64,000 nt of DNA from Pontiellaceae bacterium B12227. GTDB taxonomy: Bacteria; Verrucomicrobiota; Kiritimatiellia; Kiritimatiellales; Pontiellaceae. Shown one piece after another: positions 27,286 to 37,114 of this stretch (position 1 is the first letter of the stretch; each line of letters begins with the position of its first letter). The notes beneath the pieces are model-generated. The model made no database searches. It was not told the origin of the DNA and worked only from the letters and a program-made list of their open reading frames with translations. A program made the position numbers and the translations under genes. The stretch covers positions 620,001-684,000 of the forward strand of contig JAROAZ010000001.1 of NCBI GenBank assembly GCA_029432775.1. Direction: 5' to 3'.

Positions 27286-30200
27286 ATGATCCCTATGAAA
27301 AAAGAATACCGAACCGTTGGCTTCCGAAGAGAGGGCTATCGTCTTATTGCATTGTTTCTTGCCGCGCTGGGTTTCGCCGGGACGGTCGGCGCATCCGATA
27401 TGTCCATGGAAATATCCGGAAACCAGGTGGATCTCTGGCTGGATCAGACTGAACAGGGAAAAACCTATCTTTTTCAAACGTCCACCAACTTGACCACCGA
27501 CTGGCAGGATCTCGGAGATCCCGTCATCGGCGACGGCCGTTTCCTGGCTGAACGGGATCAGATCGATAACCCGTCTGGTTTCTACCGGTTGCTCAGGACC
27601 GATAACCCGGTGCTCCAACTCGGTTTGCAGACCGATCTGCAGGATCATTCCGGCTCCGGCCACGTGGTTACTCCTGTCGGCGGGACGGTCGTTTTTGGCG
27701 AAGGGCGGACCGACCATTACAGTGCCTACATCTTCGATGGAGGCAACGCACTCGATGTTCCAACCCTTGGAAGTATGGAGGCTCTGACGCTGTCCACCTA
27801 TGTCTATCTCGATGATATCGTCGGAGCCACCACCATGCTGTATGACTCGGGGACGCAACCCGGTGGTATTCAGCTCTACCTGCGCGATAACCATGCAGGC
27901 ACTCACACCGGAGACGGCAAGGATCGGGATGTCGGGTTGGTATTCAAGGTACACGGCAATGCGGGCGGCAACGGCGTGACGGGTGAAAGCGTGGAAAGCA
28001 ACTACCGCCGCTTTGCGGAACATTCGCTCGACTTCATTACCACCGTCAATCACGAGCGGATGAACGGAAAGCTTAACCACCTCTGGCTGCATCTCGCGGT
28101 GAGCTACGATCCGGCACAAAACTCCGTTGATCTATACGTCAACGGTCGCCACGACTCCACGCACACTTTTTCAACCGCGCAACCGCCGGTTTTGAATGCC
28201 TCACGTATCGGTTCAGATTTGGCGAATGCCCAGCCGTTGATTGGAAGAGTCAGCGATTTTACGGTGTACGATACAGCCCTTTCTTCGGAGCAGATCCGGG
28301 CGCTCTCCGATTTCCGGCCCGAGTTGTGGGCGATTCGCGATATTGAGCAATGGACGACCGATCGGACGTATTACGTTGATGCGACCGCTGGAAACGATTC
28401 CTCCGACGGATCAGCCGGTTCTCCCCTGAAGACGCTTACGGAAGCGATTGATCGAATCAACGCGCTCTCCGCCGCCGAAGCTCCCGGCAGTCGTGTCGTG
28501 CTTAAGCCGGGCATGTATCGTGAAGGCGGTATTCATCTTAAGGAAAACGGCACCCGCTTTAAACCCATCATCATCGAGGCCGAAACGCCCGGAACCGTTA
28601 CCCTCAGCGGATCCGAGGTGTGGGATGATGACGCCTGGACGCAACAACCCGCCCAGCCCGGCCTATGGTACGGGGAGGTGCCCGGCAACATTAATACGAC
28701 CGATCCGAACCCGAGCACCGGAACGACCACCGACCTAAGCGAAACCGAGGACGGGATTGCGCCCGACACCACCGAAATCTACACGGGCGAAATCTACGAT
28801 GCCGACGGGAACATCTCCTTCACTGAAGATATTGACGATAAGGTGCGCCTCTACATCGACGGCACGCTGGTTCTCAATGACGATGATTGGAGCACCCGCA
28901 CCTCTACGGGCAATCTGAACCTGCAGCCCGGCTGGCATACCTTCGAACTGCGTATCAGCAACGGCAGCGGCGGCAGCGGCCCCTATTCCTTGCCGGGTAT
29001 CGGATACGATCCGGACGGTGGAACGGACTGGATCCATCCGGAAGACCCCGGCGACGGATCGCTGTTCCGCCGCTATACCCCGCTTTGGACGCACGACTGG
29101 CCCTACGCATTTGGTCGTAGTACAACCGCCCCGGTTGACCACGAAACGGAGGCCCGTTTTCGGCGGGAGCTTGTTGCGTTGGACGGCACGCTGCTGCGGC
29201 CCTACACCTCGCTTGCACGCCTGCAGGATTCCACGCTCGATCCGGATGTGTATCTGAGTGCCGACCACGCGTTCTACGTGGATGAACTCAATGATGTCAT
29301 CTATGTGCGGACGACCAAGGATCCCAATACGAGTCTGGTCGAAGTGGGCATCCATGAAAAACTGTTGCGCCTGAACGTGTGGTTCAACAACTGCGACTAT
29401 GTGGCCATCCGCGGTATCCGCTTTCAGCACACCGCCTCTTTCATCGGTGACGAAGCCCTTGATATTGTCGGCAGCGACCATGTGCTGGTCGAAGACTGCG
29501 AGATGGTGGATAACGGCTCCGTGGGGCTGGGATCGATCGATAAAGGAAATGGCACGGTGATCCGCCGGTGTACATTCAGCCGTAACGGACGGGAGGGCTT
29601 TTCGTTGACACGGGGCTACAGCCGCGCCTGGGTTCAGGATTGCGTGGTGGAGCAGAATCATTGGCGCAACGATTTAGGGAACTATTCGGGGCCGGACCTG
29701 GCCGGTATCGGGAAAATCATGTTTTCCAGTCGAATCTATCTGGAGCGCGTGCACGTGAACGATCATAGTTGCCCCGGAATATGGGCCGATGCGCAAAACT
29801 GGGATATCACCGTCGATAACTGCTACCTGGCCGGAAACGGAGTCGGCTTTTTTACCGAGATCAATACGTTGAACTCCGAAATCATCAACAGCGCCTGCTA
29901 TTACAATCGGCAGGGTGGTGCCGTTATCATGGATTCAGAGAGCGTCCGGGTTGAAAACAATATGTTCAAGCAGTCGGAGATCGCCTCATATCGGGGTATG
30001 CTCTCTTCAGCGCATGAGTTCCGGGACGAACAGGCCCATATTCCGGACATCTATGCCGCGAAAAATTCGGTGGTGCGCAACAACATCATTGCAACAGCCG
30101 GCACGTCGGGCAACCTGCATCATTTCGACAGTTTCAACGGGGTTTCAAGTGCCATGGTTTCATCGGGGAATACCTACTATGCACCCTATACCTCAAATCT

Positions 30201-30651
30201 GTTTAATATTGAAAACACGGCGGTTTCCTTCGCGGATTGGCATGCTGCTCTGAACGATACCACATCGCAACTGCTTCCGGTGAGCTCGCCACCTTTCGTT
30301 AACGATGGCTCTTTGACGGTTGGCTTTGAAAGCGATTGGGCGCTGGCGCCCGAGTTGCTCTCCGCTCTGAACGTTCCTATCATCTTGTCGAAGGCGGTAG
30401 ACGACACCATCACGTTGGATGTGACGGTGGAGAGTTTGACGGCCATCGAGGGCGACGACTTCCGCGTGATCGGAGCCGGAACGGTTACGTTCCAACCCCT
30501 GGAACGCTCGCGCGTTGTCCATGTCGTCATTCTCCGCGACGGTGTGGCTGAGGGCGAGGAACGTTTCCGCCTGACGCTCAGCAATCCAACCAACGCGTCG
30601 CTGGGAACCGAAACCGTTTTCACGGTTCGCATTCCCGCCAACGATGTCTGA
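27286..30651 (+). CDS. Secreted LamG / PA14 / right-handed beta-helix / Calx-beta protein, second copy
   Basis: The protein has 1121 residues from ATG 27286, which follows AGAGGTG by 5 bp; the in-frame start at 27235 has no ribosome-binding site. A signal sequence (LIALFLAALGFAGTVGA) precedes LamG at about 105-335. Beta-helix opening (YYVDATAGNDSSDGSAGSPL) is near 361, PA14 at 458-595, beta-helix coils at 700-970, and Calx-beta at 1008-1121 (VSLTAIEGDDF-like core reads VESLTAIEGDDFRVIG). It is a full-length paralogue of the 987-4439 product, with the PA14 cassette inserted at the same point after LSGSEVWDDDAW. Likely an extracellular polysaccharide-active protein; no catalytic residues can be named with confidence. 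Confidence 0.83.
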   Translation: MIPMKKEYRTVGFRREGYRLIALFLAALGFAGTVGASDMSMEISGNQVDLWLDQTEQGKTYLFQTSTNLTTDWQDLGDPVIGDGRFLAERDQIDNPSGFYRLLRTDNPVLQLGLQTDLQDHSGSGHVVTPVGGTVVFGEGRTDHYSAYIFDGGNALDVPTLGSMEALTLSTYVYLDDIVGATTMLYDSGTQPGGIQLYLRDNHAGTHTGDGKDRDVGLVFKVHGNAGGNGVTGESVESNYRRFAEHSLDFITTVNHERMNGKLNHLWLHLAVSYDPAQNSVDLYVNGRHDSTHTFSTAQPPVLNASRIGSDLANAQPLIGRVSDFTVYDTALSSEQIRALSDFRPELWAIRDIEQWTTDRTYYVDATAGNDSSDGSAGSPLKTLTEAIDRINALSAAEAPGSRVVLKPGMYREGGIHLKENGTRFKPIIIEAETPGTVTLSGSEVWDDDAWTQQPAQPGLWYGEVPGNINTTDPNPSTGTTTDLSETEDGIAPDTTEIYTGEIYDADGNISFTEDIDDKVRLYIDGTLVLNDDDWSTRTSTGNLNLQPGWHTFELRISNGSGGSGPYSLPGIGYDPDGGTDWIHPEDPGDGSLFRRYTPLWTHDWPYAFGRSTTAPVDHETEARFRRELVALDGTLLRPYTSLARLQDSTLDPDVYLSADHAFYVDELNDVIYVRTTKDPNTSLVEVGIHEKLLRLNVWFNNCDYVAIRGIRFQHTASFIGDEALDIVGSDHVLVEDCEMVDNGSVGLGSIDKGNGTVIRRCTFSRNGREGFSLTRGYSRAWVQDCVVEQNHWRNDLGNYSGPDLAGIGKIMFSSRIYLERVHVNDHSCPGIWADAQNWDITVDNCYLAGNGVGFFTEINTLNSEIINSACYYNRQGGAVIMDSESVRVENNMFKQSEIASYRGMLSSAHEFRDEQAHIPDIYAAKNSVVRNNIIATAGTSGNLHHFDSFNGVSSAMVSSGNTYYAPYTSNLFNIENTAVSFADWHAALNDTTSQLLPVSSPPFVNDGSLTVGFESDWALAPELLSALNVPIILSKAVDDTITLDVTVESLTAIEGDDFRVIGAGTVTFQPLERSRVVHVVILRDGVAEGEERFRLTLSNPTNASLGTETVFTVRIPANDV

Positions 30652-30669
30652 GCCGGACAACGCATCGCA

Positions 30670-30945
30670 CTACTGGATTTTTGCTTCTACCCGGAAGTAG
30701 CCGTTTGACGGGGTAAGATCGATTTCGAGTGCATCCACCGGCGGGGTCAGCGCGCTGGCCCAATCACGGGCGATGGACCAGTTGGCCAACTCCGGACTTT
30801 TCCAAACCTTGTAAAGCACGCCGGTCGCACTTGGCCAGGTGATCTGGAATATTCCAGACATTGGAAGCGTCAAGCTGTCGATGCCAAACCCGGAGCCCGG
30901 ATCATTGGGTCCGTGCCCAAAGCTGTTTCCTGCGCAAAGAACCCT
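30670..30945 (-). pseudogene. Orphan frameshifted copy of the shared C-terminal module
   Basis: An intact 67-codon stretch (GIFQITWPSATGVLYKVWKS to YFRVEAKIQ) matches the last 67 residues of both giant proteins at 12,968 and 18,533. Upstream on the minus strand the match continues through the AQE, ALGTDP and DPGSGFGID segments, but in a different frame; one base appears to be missing between them near 30900. Homology stops near 30940, and no secreted protein precedes it. It lies just beyond the stop of the plus-strand beta-helix gene. I read it as the debris of a deleted or recombined giant protein gene. Confidence 0.65.
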
Positions 30946-31047
30946 GTTCTACATATTACTCGCTGTAAGCAACGGGGCATTAGACCCTCGCTTCGCAATA
31001 AAATAATCCTTGCCAACACAATCGCTTGATTTATCGTCTCGCTTGAT

Positions 31048-33108
31048 ATGGATCGTGATATTGAGCAGGACGACAGTCAGAAAAAGAGGGAGCTTCTGTA
31101 TGGCTTCTTTTCGACCTGTGACGCCCCTTTATCAGAGGAAGAGGAGAGGTCGTTAAACCCGATCCTGAATGCGCTTAATCATGCCGAAACGCGCTACGAT
31201 ACCCCGATCCTGATTGCAGAAGGGGGCGAGAAACGGATTTATAAGGTCTATGATCAGCACCTGAACCGGTTTGTGGCCATGGCACAGTCGTCCACGGCTC
31301 AAACGCCCAGTGAGCAGGAGCAGTTTCTGCGCGAGGGCCAACTGACGGCCAACCTGACCCACCCGAATATTGTGCCGATCCATAATATGGGACTTGATTC
31401 CGAAGGCGTACCGTTTTTCTCCATGGAACTGGTGCCGGGGGACAGCCTGAAAGATATTATCAAAAAACTGAAGGCAGATGACCCTGCCTATGCGGCTCAA
31501 TACACGCAGGAAGTTTTGCTGGGCATTTTTAACAAGGTGTGTGATGCCGTCGCCTATGCGCATTCCCGCGGCGTTCTGCATCTGGATATTAAACCGGACA
31601 ATATCCGGGTGGGACAATTTGGTGAGGTACTCCTGTGTGATTGGGGCTTGGCGCGGGTTCTCGATCATAATGGAGGCTTGGGAGAGGTGGAACCGGGGCA
31701 ACTCGATGCGAATATGCTGAACGATATGACCCTTACGGGCACCGTGAAAGGCACGCCGGGGTTTATGGCACCCGAGCAGGTGAATAATCAGAGGAAAACA
31801 GAGAAGACAGACCTCTATGCCCTGGGTTCTCTCCTCTATTACATTCTGACACACGAACTTCCTGTCGCGGGGGAGAGCGCCAGCGAAGTGGTGGAAAATA
31901 CTCGAAAAGGGAACATCATCCATCCCCGGAAATACAGACCTAGGCGTTCTGTCCCGACCGGCCTTGCCGCTGTGGTCATGAAAGCCCTGGCCCTCGCTCC
32001 AGCCGATCGCTACGAGAGTGTTCAGGCTCTGCAAAAGGAGGTTCACCGATTTCAAGCCGGCTTCCCGACTGAAGCAGAACATGCCGACTTGCTCACCCGG
32101 GCGGGGCTGCTGGCTCAGCGTCACCGGAAACTGACCTTTTGGTCGCTGGTGTTTGCCTGCCTGCTGATTGTTGTCATGAGCATTAACCTGACCATTATCC
32201 GCAAGGAGAAACAGGTTGCCGAAGCCAATTTCAAGCTCTACAAAGAAGAAGAAAAGGAAACCAGTCGGATCAGCGGGGAGCTGGCGAGCTATTCGCTGTT
32301 GTCGCAAAATATGCCCAATTTTATTTATGCAGAGCGAATGATTCCGCTGATCGACCTCCTGCTGGCCCAAAACACCGTCGATTCAGAAACGCTGCAGGAT
32401 ATTTTATCCAATCAGGCGTACGCTTTTCTCATCACACAACAATTTAATGCGGCACTGCAAACGTATGAAAAGCTGAAAGCCCCGAATGCCGGCGAACGTA
32501 GATTGATTAAAGTATGCCGCGAATACGGGACGCTTAAGCCCGATGATTCAGCGGTTCTTGCAGACCGTGATTTAGCCCGGTTACTGTCCAGTAACTACGC
32601 CATTATATCGCCCTCTACCGCCCGCTTAATCTATTATCAGGACTGCAGGTTCTCCCACAAAAAGAAGAGAACTGCTGAAGAGTATCTGGAAGTGATCCGG
32701 GCGATCCTGGTAAAGCATAATACCATGGGAACGGTCTATAACCCCGTTTTGAAACTGAGCCGGCGCCCCGAAGGCTACCACCTGGATCTTGCCGGCACCC
32801 TGTATAGCGCATATGTGTTGGATATGCCGCATCCTGGCCAGGACTTCAACATTCTTCAGCCACTGAACCTGTACTCGTTAGACATCAGCGACACGCCGGT
32901 TTCGTTGGTTAAGGAGCTGGCAGGCCTTAAGCTTAAAGAGTTGCGTATGGTCGGCGTCTTGCTGGCTCCGGATTCCTCATTGCCCGGGGCCCTCAGCAGG
33001 ATGGGGACCGAGCGGATTATCCTGGGCAAGGGCGACTACCGACCATGGGTGCTCGACCAAATCCGGGAACGAGGCATCGAGCTGATTGAAGAGGAATATG
33101 AACGCTGA
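31048..33108 (+). CDS. Membrane Ser/Thr protein kinase-like protein, possibly a pseudokinase
   Basis: The protein has 686 residues. A PknB-type kinase fold spans about 55-345, with the catalytic loop LHLDIKPDN near 177-185, DWGLA instead of DFG near 196, and the P+1 region GTVKGTPGFMAPEQV. The glycine loop is degenerate (EGGEKRIYKVYD), and the usual VAxK lysine is Ala79 (VAMAQ). ATP binding may therefore be weak or use another lysine. A single membrane helix follows (about 363-385), then a helical juxtamembrane stretch and a C-terminal domain of about 280 residues without known repeats. No ribosome-binding site is evident before the ATG. The target is unknown. Confidence 0.8.
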   Translation: MDRDIEQDDSQKKRELLYGFFSTCDAPLSEEEERSLNPILNALNHAETRYDTPILIAEGGEKRIYKVYDQHLNRFVAMAQSSTAQTPSEQEQFLREGQLTANLTHPNIVPIHNMGLDSEGVPFFSMELVPGDSLKDIIKKLKADDPAYAAQYTQEVLLGIFNKVCDAVAYAHSRGVLHLDIKPDNIRVGQFGEVLLCDWGLARVLDHNGGLGEVEPGQLDANMLNDMTLTGTVKGTPGFMAPEQVNNQRKTEKTDLYALGSLLYYILTHELPVAGESASEVVENTRKGNIIHPRKYRPRRSVPTGLAAVVMKALALAPADRYESVQALQKEVHRFQAGFPTEAEHADLLTRAGLLAQRHRKLTFWSLVFACLLIVVMSINLTIIRKEKQVAEANFKLYKEEEKETSRISGELASYSLLSQNMPNFIYAERMIPLIDLLLAQNTVDSETLQDILSNQAYAFLITQQFNAALQTYEKLKAPNAGERRLIKVCREYGTLKPDDSAVLADRDLARLLSSNYAIISPSTARLIYYQDCRFSHKKKRTAEEYLEVIRAILVKHNTMGTVYNPVLKLSRRPEGYHLDLAGTLYSAYVLDMPHPGQDFNILQPLNLYSLDISDTPVSLVKELAGLKLKELRMVGVLLAPDSSLPGALSRMGTERIILGKGDYRPWVLDQIRERGIELIEEEYER

Positions 33109-33253
33109 ATAATGAAGTGTTCATATTATTCTCTCATACACATTCCGGCATCAAATTAACTCGCGCGGAGAACGAATCCTGTAACGAACTCTCAGCGAGC
33201 TCAGCGCCTATGCGAGGAATATTTCAATTGTCTAGCCAGGAAAGTTTTTTACA

Positions 33254-33439
33254 TTATAAATAAGGGCACCGGACAGGTGCCCTAATCGGAAATTCAGTTA
33301 TCTCGATTTCATACAATAGCTTTTCCATTGCTGAGGAGGTGCAGTCGGGAGTCAGAACCACCTCTGCCCCCTTTCGAACCGGCGATCTAAAGCTGTCTCG
33401 ATAATCGCAGCCCCCATTGTGGAAAATGTAATCACCCAT
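33254..33439 (-). pseudogene. Short fragment resembling the N-terminus of a GH13 amylase-type protein
   Basis: The 61-codon frame starts MGDYIFHNGGCDYRDSFRSP and continues VRKGAEVVLT. This resembles the beta-sandwich opening of neopullulanase/alpha-amylase-like GH13 proteins, where a FHDSxxPxYRSPxGAVxxGxxVxLRL pattern is common. The frame ends after about 60 codons inside a hairpin, and nothing in the flanks continues the homology. It is either a decayed remnant or a chance resemblance. Confidence 0.3.
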
Positions 33440-33484
33440 ATCATTTTTTAACCATGCATCGGGCGGTTCTGAACATTCTTACAC

Positions 33485-33515
33485 AAAAAAGCGTCCCACT
33501 GAGCGGGACGCTTTT
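33485..33515 (-). terminator. Terminator (works in both directions) after the HAD-like gene
   Basis: AAAAAAGCGTCCC and GGGACGCTTTTT form a strong A/T-flanked stem, 28 bp beyond the stop of the minus-strand HAD-like gene. Confidence 0.8.
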
Positions 33516-33542
33516 TCACAAACTGATATCCAACGGCAATCG

Positions 33543-34235
33543 TTACATACGGAGCGTGAGATCCAGGATTGCATTCGGCTTTTCGTCAGCCACGGAATCG
33601 AGCACCATCTTGGCGCCACTGAAATCCTGGAAAGCCGTGTATTCATCCGGGACAACAATACAGGCCGCACCGGCCGTCAGCGCGCCTTTACATGCAACCT
33701 GGGAAGAAACAACCGCAACCAGTGTGGCATGCTCTTTGTTGCACTGCTTGAGCATTTTCAGCCAGTCATCAGCACGCGGGAAAGAATCTTTCACTTCTTC
33801 AGGAATCAGCAGCTCAACCCCCATGGCATCCAGACCGAGTTTGGTCATCAGCTTTTGAGCGATGGCTTCCGGCAGTGCCGTGAAAGCAATAACCGGAATG
33901 CCGCGATCCTGCGTTGCTTTGATCAGCTTGGCCAGACCGGCATCCAGTTCGGCTTCGTTTTCACAGTAGTTTGCAACGGTCTTATCCACTTCCCCGACCG
34001 CTTTTTCAATGGCATCCGTCTTTTTGCCTGCCTGCTTCAGCACGGCCGTAACCGCGGCGCGATGCAACGGCGACATGCCCGAACGGGAAAATGCGATAGG
34101 AGAAACTTCAACCCCTTTGGTTTTTGCAGCGCTCTTAATCGACGCAAACTCAACGGCACGCGTCTTTGCGGCAACGTATTCAAGTTCGAAGATCAGGGCG
34201 TGGGTCGTGCTGGTTTGTTTTGCTTCAGCGCTCAT
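33543..34235 (-). CDS. HAD-fold protein lacking the catalytic aspartates
   Basis: The protein has 230 residues and the overall order of beta-phosphoglucomutase-like HAD proteins: N-terminal strand ALIFELEYV, cap helices, motif II strand VIAFTA, and a motif III/IV-like segment (DDWLKMLKQCN then LVAVVSSQVACKGALTAGAA). The catalytic DxD of motif I reads E17-L-E19, and the motif IV acidic pair reads Ser-Ser. Both changes should remove normal phosphohydrolase chemistry. It may be a binding or regulatory protein, or the assignment to HAD may be only structural. It is a single gene with its own terminator, divergent from carA. Confidence 0.65.
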   Translation of the reverse strand: MSAEAKQTSTTHALIFELEYVAAKTRAVEFASIKSAAKTKGVEVSPIAFSRSGMSPLHRAAVTAVLKQAGKKTDAIEKAVGEVDKTVANYCENEAELDAGLAKLIKATQDRGIPVIAFTALPEAIAQKLMTKLGLDAMGVELLIPEEVKDSFPRADDWLKMLKQCNKEHATLVAVVSSQVACKGALTAGAACIVVPDEYTAFQDFSGAKMVLDSVADEKPNAILDLTLRM

Positions 34236-34465
34236 GTAATACTTTCTCCTTGGTAAACTGCTGACTTTTTCAAAAAATGAGCGCGTAGTGTATGGAGCTT
34301 AACCGCTTAGGTCAACCCCCTATTTCAGGCCGAAAACCGCCACTTCCAGGCATAGGAAAGCATTTCCCTCATATAAAGGGTTGCAAGCGGCGCACCGGAC
34401 ATGGATGATATTCCGAATTTTGCAAAACCTATGCCTTTAAACAGAGCATTTTTACTGGGAAAAAG

Positions 34466-35563
34466 ATGAAAAAAGCAATTATAGCACTCGAAGACGGAAC
34501 TTGTTTTGAAGGTCGCGCATTTGCCGGAGCCGGCGAATTTTACGGCGAATTGGTCTTCAACACCTCCATGACCGGTTATCAGGAGATCCTCACGGACCCC
34601 TCGTACCATGGACAAATTGTCACCATGACCTATCCGCTGATCGGTAACTACGGCATCAACGACGAGGATGTGGAATCCCGGGGAATCTTCGCCCAGGGGC
34701 TGGTCGTGAGCGAATGCTCCCGTATCCACAGCAACTGGCGGGCAACCAAATCGTTGGCTGAATATCTGGAGGAAAACGGCAAAATCGGCATCGATGATGT
34801 TGATACGCGCGCCATAACGCTCCACATCCGCGATAAAGGCGCCATGAAATGCATCGTTTCCACTGAAGACTTCGATGAAGCAAGTCTCGTGGCCAAAGCG
34901 AAAGCATCCGAAGGACTCGTTGGCAGAGACCTCGCTTCTGAAGTTTCGATCGACGAGAAATACGTTTGGCCGGAAGGCGGCAAATCCGATGCCTCCCATA
35001 AGGTTGCGGTCATCGACTGCGGCATTAAACTCAACCAGCTGCGTATTCTCGAAGATCTAGGTTGTGAATGCACCGTCTACCCGAACAACTCGAATGCCGA
35101 CGAAATCCTTGCCACGAGCCCGGACGGTATTTTTGTCTCCAACGGCCCGGGCGACCCCGCCGGCGCGCCGGAAACCACCAAACTGGTCGGCAAGCTGATC
35201 GAATCCAAAATTCCAATGTTTGGAATCTGCTTCGGCCATCAGATGCTGGGCCGTGCGCTGGGTGCCGACACCTTTAAGCTGAAATTCGGTCATCGCGGCG
35301 GTAACCAGCCGATTCAGGATCTGCGCACCACCAAAGTGGAAATTGCCTCGCACAACCATGGCTTCTGCATCGATGCAGACACTGTAAATGCAGATATTGC
35401 CGAAGTAACCCACCTCAACCTTAATGACAATACGGTCGCCGGTCTGAAGCATAAGCAGCAGCCGCTATTCTGCGTCCAATACCATCCGGAAGCTGCACCC
35501 GGCCCACACGATCCGTTCTACCTCTTTGAGGAGTTCATCGACTTAATGAAGGAAAATAAATAA
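34466..35563 (+). CDS. carA: Carbamoyl-phosphate synthase small (glutaminase) subunit
   Basis: The protein has 365 residues, the normal CarA length. The N-terminal domain carries [20 protein letters not shown], and the class I amidotransferase domain carries the nucleophile motif [16 protein letters not shown] and the His/Glu motif [13 protein letters not shown]. It hydrolyses glutamine and channels ammonia to CarB for pyrimidine and arginine synthesis. The stop overlaps the guaA start by one base (TAATG), so the two are translationally coupled. An exact TTCCA-N5-TGGAA word overlaps the Cys motif. Confidence 0.97.
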   Translation: MKKAIIALEDGTCFEGRAFAGAGEFYGELVFNTSMTGYQEILTDPSYHGQIVTMTYPLIGNYGINDEDVESRGIFAQGLVVSECSRIHSNWRATKSLAEYLEENGKIGIDDVDTRAITLHIRDKGAMKCIVSTEDFDEASLVAKAKASEGLVGRDLASEVSIDEKYVWPEGGKSDASHKVAVIDCGIKLNQLRILEDLGCECTVYPNNSNADEILATSPDGIFVSNGPGDPAGAPETTKLVGKLIESKIPMFGICFGHQMLGRALGADTFKLKFGHRGGNQPIQDLRTTKVEIASHNHGFCIDADTVNADIAEVTHLNLNDNTVAGLKHKQQPLFCVQYHPEAAPGPHDPFYLFEEFIDLMKENK

Positions 35564-37110
35564 TGAATCATCCCGAATGGATCGCCATCCTTGATTACGG
35601 CTCCCAGGTCACGCAGCTGATTGCCCGTCGACTGCGCGAGCAGAAAGTGTATTGCGAAATTATACGCTTCGACACCTCTGCTGAAGAGCTGATGAAACGC
35701 GCTCCGAAAGGAATCATCCTTTCCGGCGGCCCGTGCAGTGTTCCGGATGAAGACTCGCCGAAATGCGATCCCGCTCTCTTTGACCTCGGGCTTCCAATCC
35801 TTGGAATCTGCTATGGCATGCAGCTGACGTCACAGACCCTGGGCGGATCCGTGCATCGCGGCAACAAGGCCGAATACGGTAAAGCCATGATGACCATCAC
35901 CAAGGACTCGCCTCTTTTCAAAGGACTCGCCCCCGACCTGCAGGTCTGGATGAGCCATGGCGACAAGGTGGAGTCCATGCCGGAAGGCTTTGAATCCGTT
36001 GCAGAGTCCGATAACTGTCCGCTCGCCGCCATTCAGAATCTCGACCGCAACATCTACGGAGTGCAGTTCCATCCGGAAGTGGTACACACCCCGCAGGGCA
36101 AAGAAATGCTCTGGAACTTTGCCTTCAGCATTTGCAAATGCTCGGGCGACTGGGAAATGTCCAAATTTATTGAAAGCACCGTGAAGCAGATTCAGGAACA
36201 GGTCGGCAGCGACCACGTTCTGCTCGGCCTTTCCGGCGGGGTTGACTCCTCGGTAGTGGCCGCCCTGCTCCACAAAGCCATCGGCGACCAGCTGCACTGT
36301 GTGTATGTCGACAACGGTCTAATGCGTTACAAAGAGACCGAAGAGATTGAAGATCTGTTCGGTCGCGCCTTTGGTATCGACCTGATCGTTGCCCACTCCG
36401 GCGACCTCTTCCTCGGAGAGCTGGCAGGCATTTCCGATCCCGAAGAAAAACGCAAAATCATCGGTGGCACGTTCATCGATGTGTTCTCAGAAAAAGCGCG
36501 CGGACTGAAGGATAAGGTTAAATTTCTCGCTCAGGGAACACTCTACCCCGACGTCATTGAATCGGTCTCCCCGATTGGCGGCCCATCAGCCACCATCAAG
36601 AGTCACCACAACGTGGGCGGCCTTCCGGAAGATCTGCAGTTCGACCTCGTTGAACCGCTGCGCGAACTCTTTAAAGATGAAGTGCGTGAAGTCGGTCGCG
36701 AACTCGGCCTACCGAGCTACGTGGTGGACCGCCAGCCCTTCCCGGGCCCGGGTCTTGCCGTACGAATTATCGGCGACATCACCCCCGAGCGCATCGAAGT
36801 CCTCCAGCAGGCCGATCTGCGTGTTCGTGAAGAGATCATGAAAATGCCGAACCACCTCGATGTATGGCAATACTTCGCCGTACTGCTGCCGATTCAGACG
36901 GTCGGCGTGATGGGCGACGACCGCACCTACGAAAGTGTGGTAGCCGTTCGTGCAGTTGAAAGCCGCGATGGAATGACGGCCGACTGGTACAAACTGCCTT
37001 ACGAAGTAATGGACTCGATCTCCAACCGGATCATTAACGAAGTACCCGGCGTGAACCGCGTCTGCTACGACATCAGCTCCAAGCCGCCGTCCACGATTGA
37101 ATGGGAGTAA
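35563..37110 (+). CDS. guaA: GMP synthase (glutamine-hydrolysing)
   Basis: The protein has 515 residues. The amidotransferase domain has [20 protein letters not shown] with the catalytic Cys, and [15 protein letters not shown] with His/Glu. The ATP-pyrophosphatase domain has the P-loop [17 protein letters not shown], followed by the dimerisation domain ending in [11 protein letters not shown]. It converts XMP to GMP using glutamine and ATP. Its placement between carA and carB is unusual and joins purine and pyrimidine steps in one transcript. Its stop is followed within 4 bp by the nucleotidyltransferase gene. Confidence 0.97.
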   Translation: MNHPEWIAILDYGSQVTQLIARRLREQKVYCEIIRFDTSAEELMKRAPKGIILSGGPCSVPDEDSPKCDPALFDLGLPILGICYGMQLTSQTLGGSVHRGNKAEYGKAMMTITKDSPLFKGLAPDLQVWMSHGDKVESMPEGFESVAESDNCPLAAIQNLDRNIYGVQFHPEVVHTPQGKEMLWNFAFSICKCSGDWEMSKFIESTVKQIQEQVGSDHVLLGLSGGVDSSVVAALLHKAIGDQLHCVYVDNGLMRYKETEEIEDLFGRAFGIDLIVAHSGDLFLGELAGISDPEEKRKIIGGTFIDVFSEKARGLKDKVKFLAQGTLYPDVIESVSPIGGPSATIKSHHNVGGLPEDLQFDLVEPLRELFKDEVREVGRELGLPSYVVDRQPFPGPGLAVRIIGDITPERIEVLQQADLRVREEIMKMPNHLDVWQYFAVLLPIQTVGVMGDDRTYESVVAVRAVESRDGMTADWYKLPYEVMDSISNRIINEVPGVNRVCYDISSKPPSTIEWE

Positions 37111-37114
37111 TTCC

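Larger units (their letters stand above)
33109..33542. other. Gap with a GH13-like fragment, a hairpin and a terminator
   Basis: There is no convincing full gene here. The gap holds a strong hairpin (AGGGCACC 33263-33270 with GGTGCCCT 33276-33283), a 61-codon minus-strand open frame described separately, and the terminator at 33485-33515. The stretch before 33240 shows nothing I can name. Confidence 0.4.
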
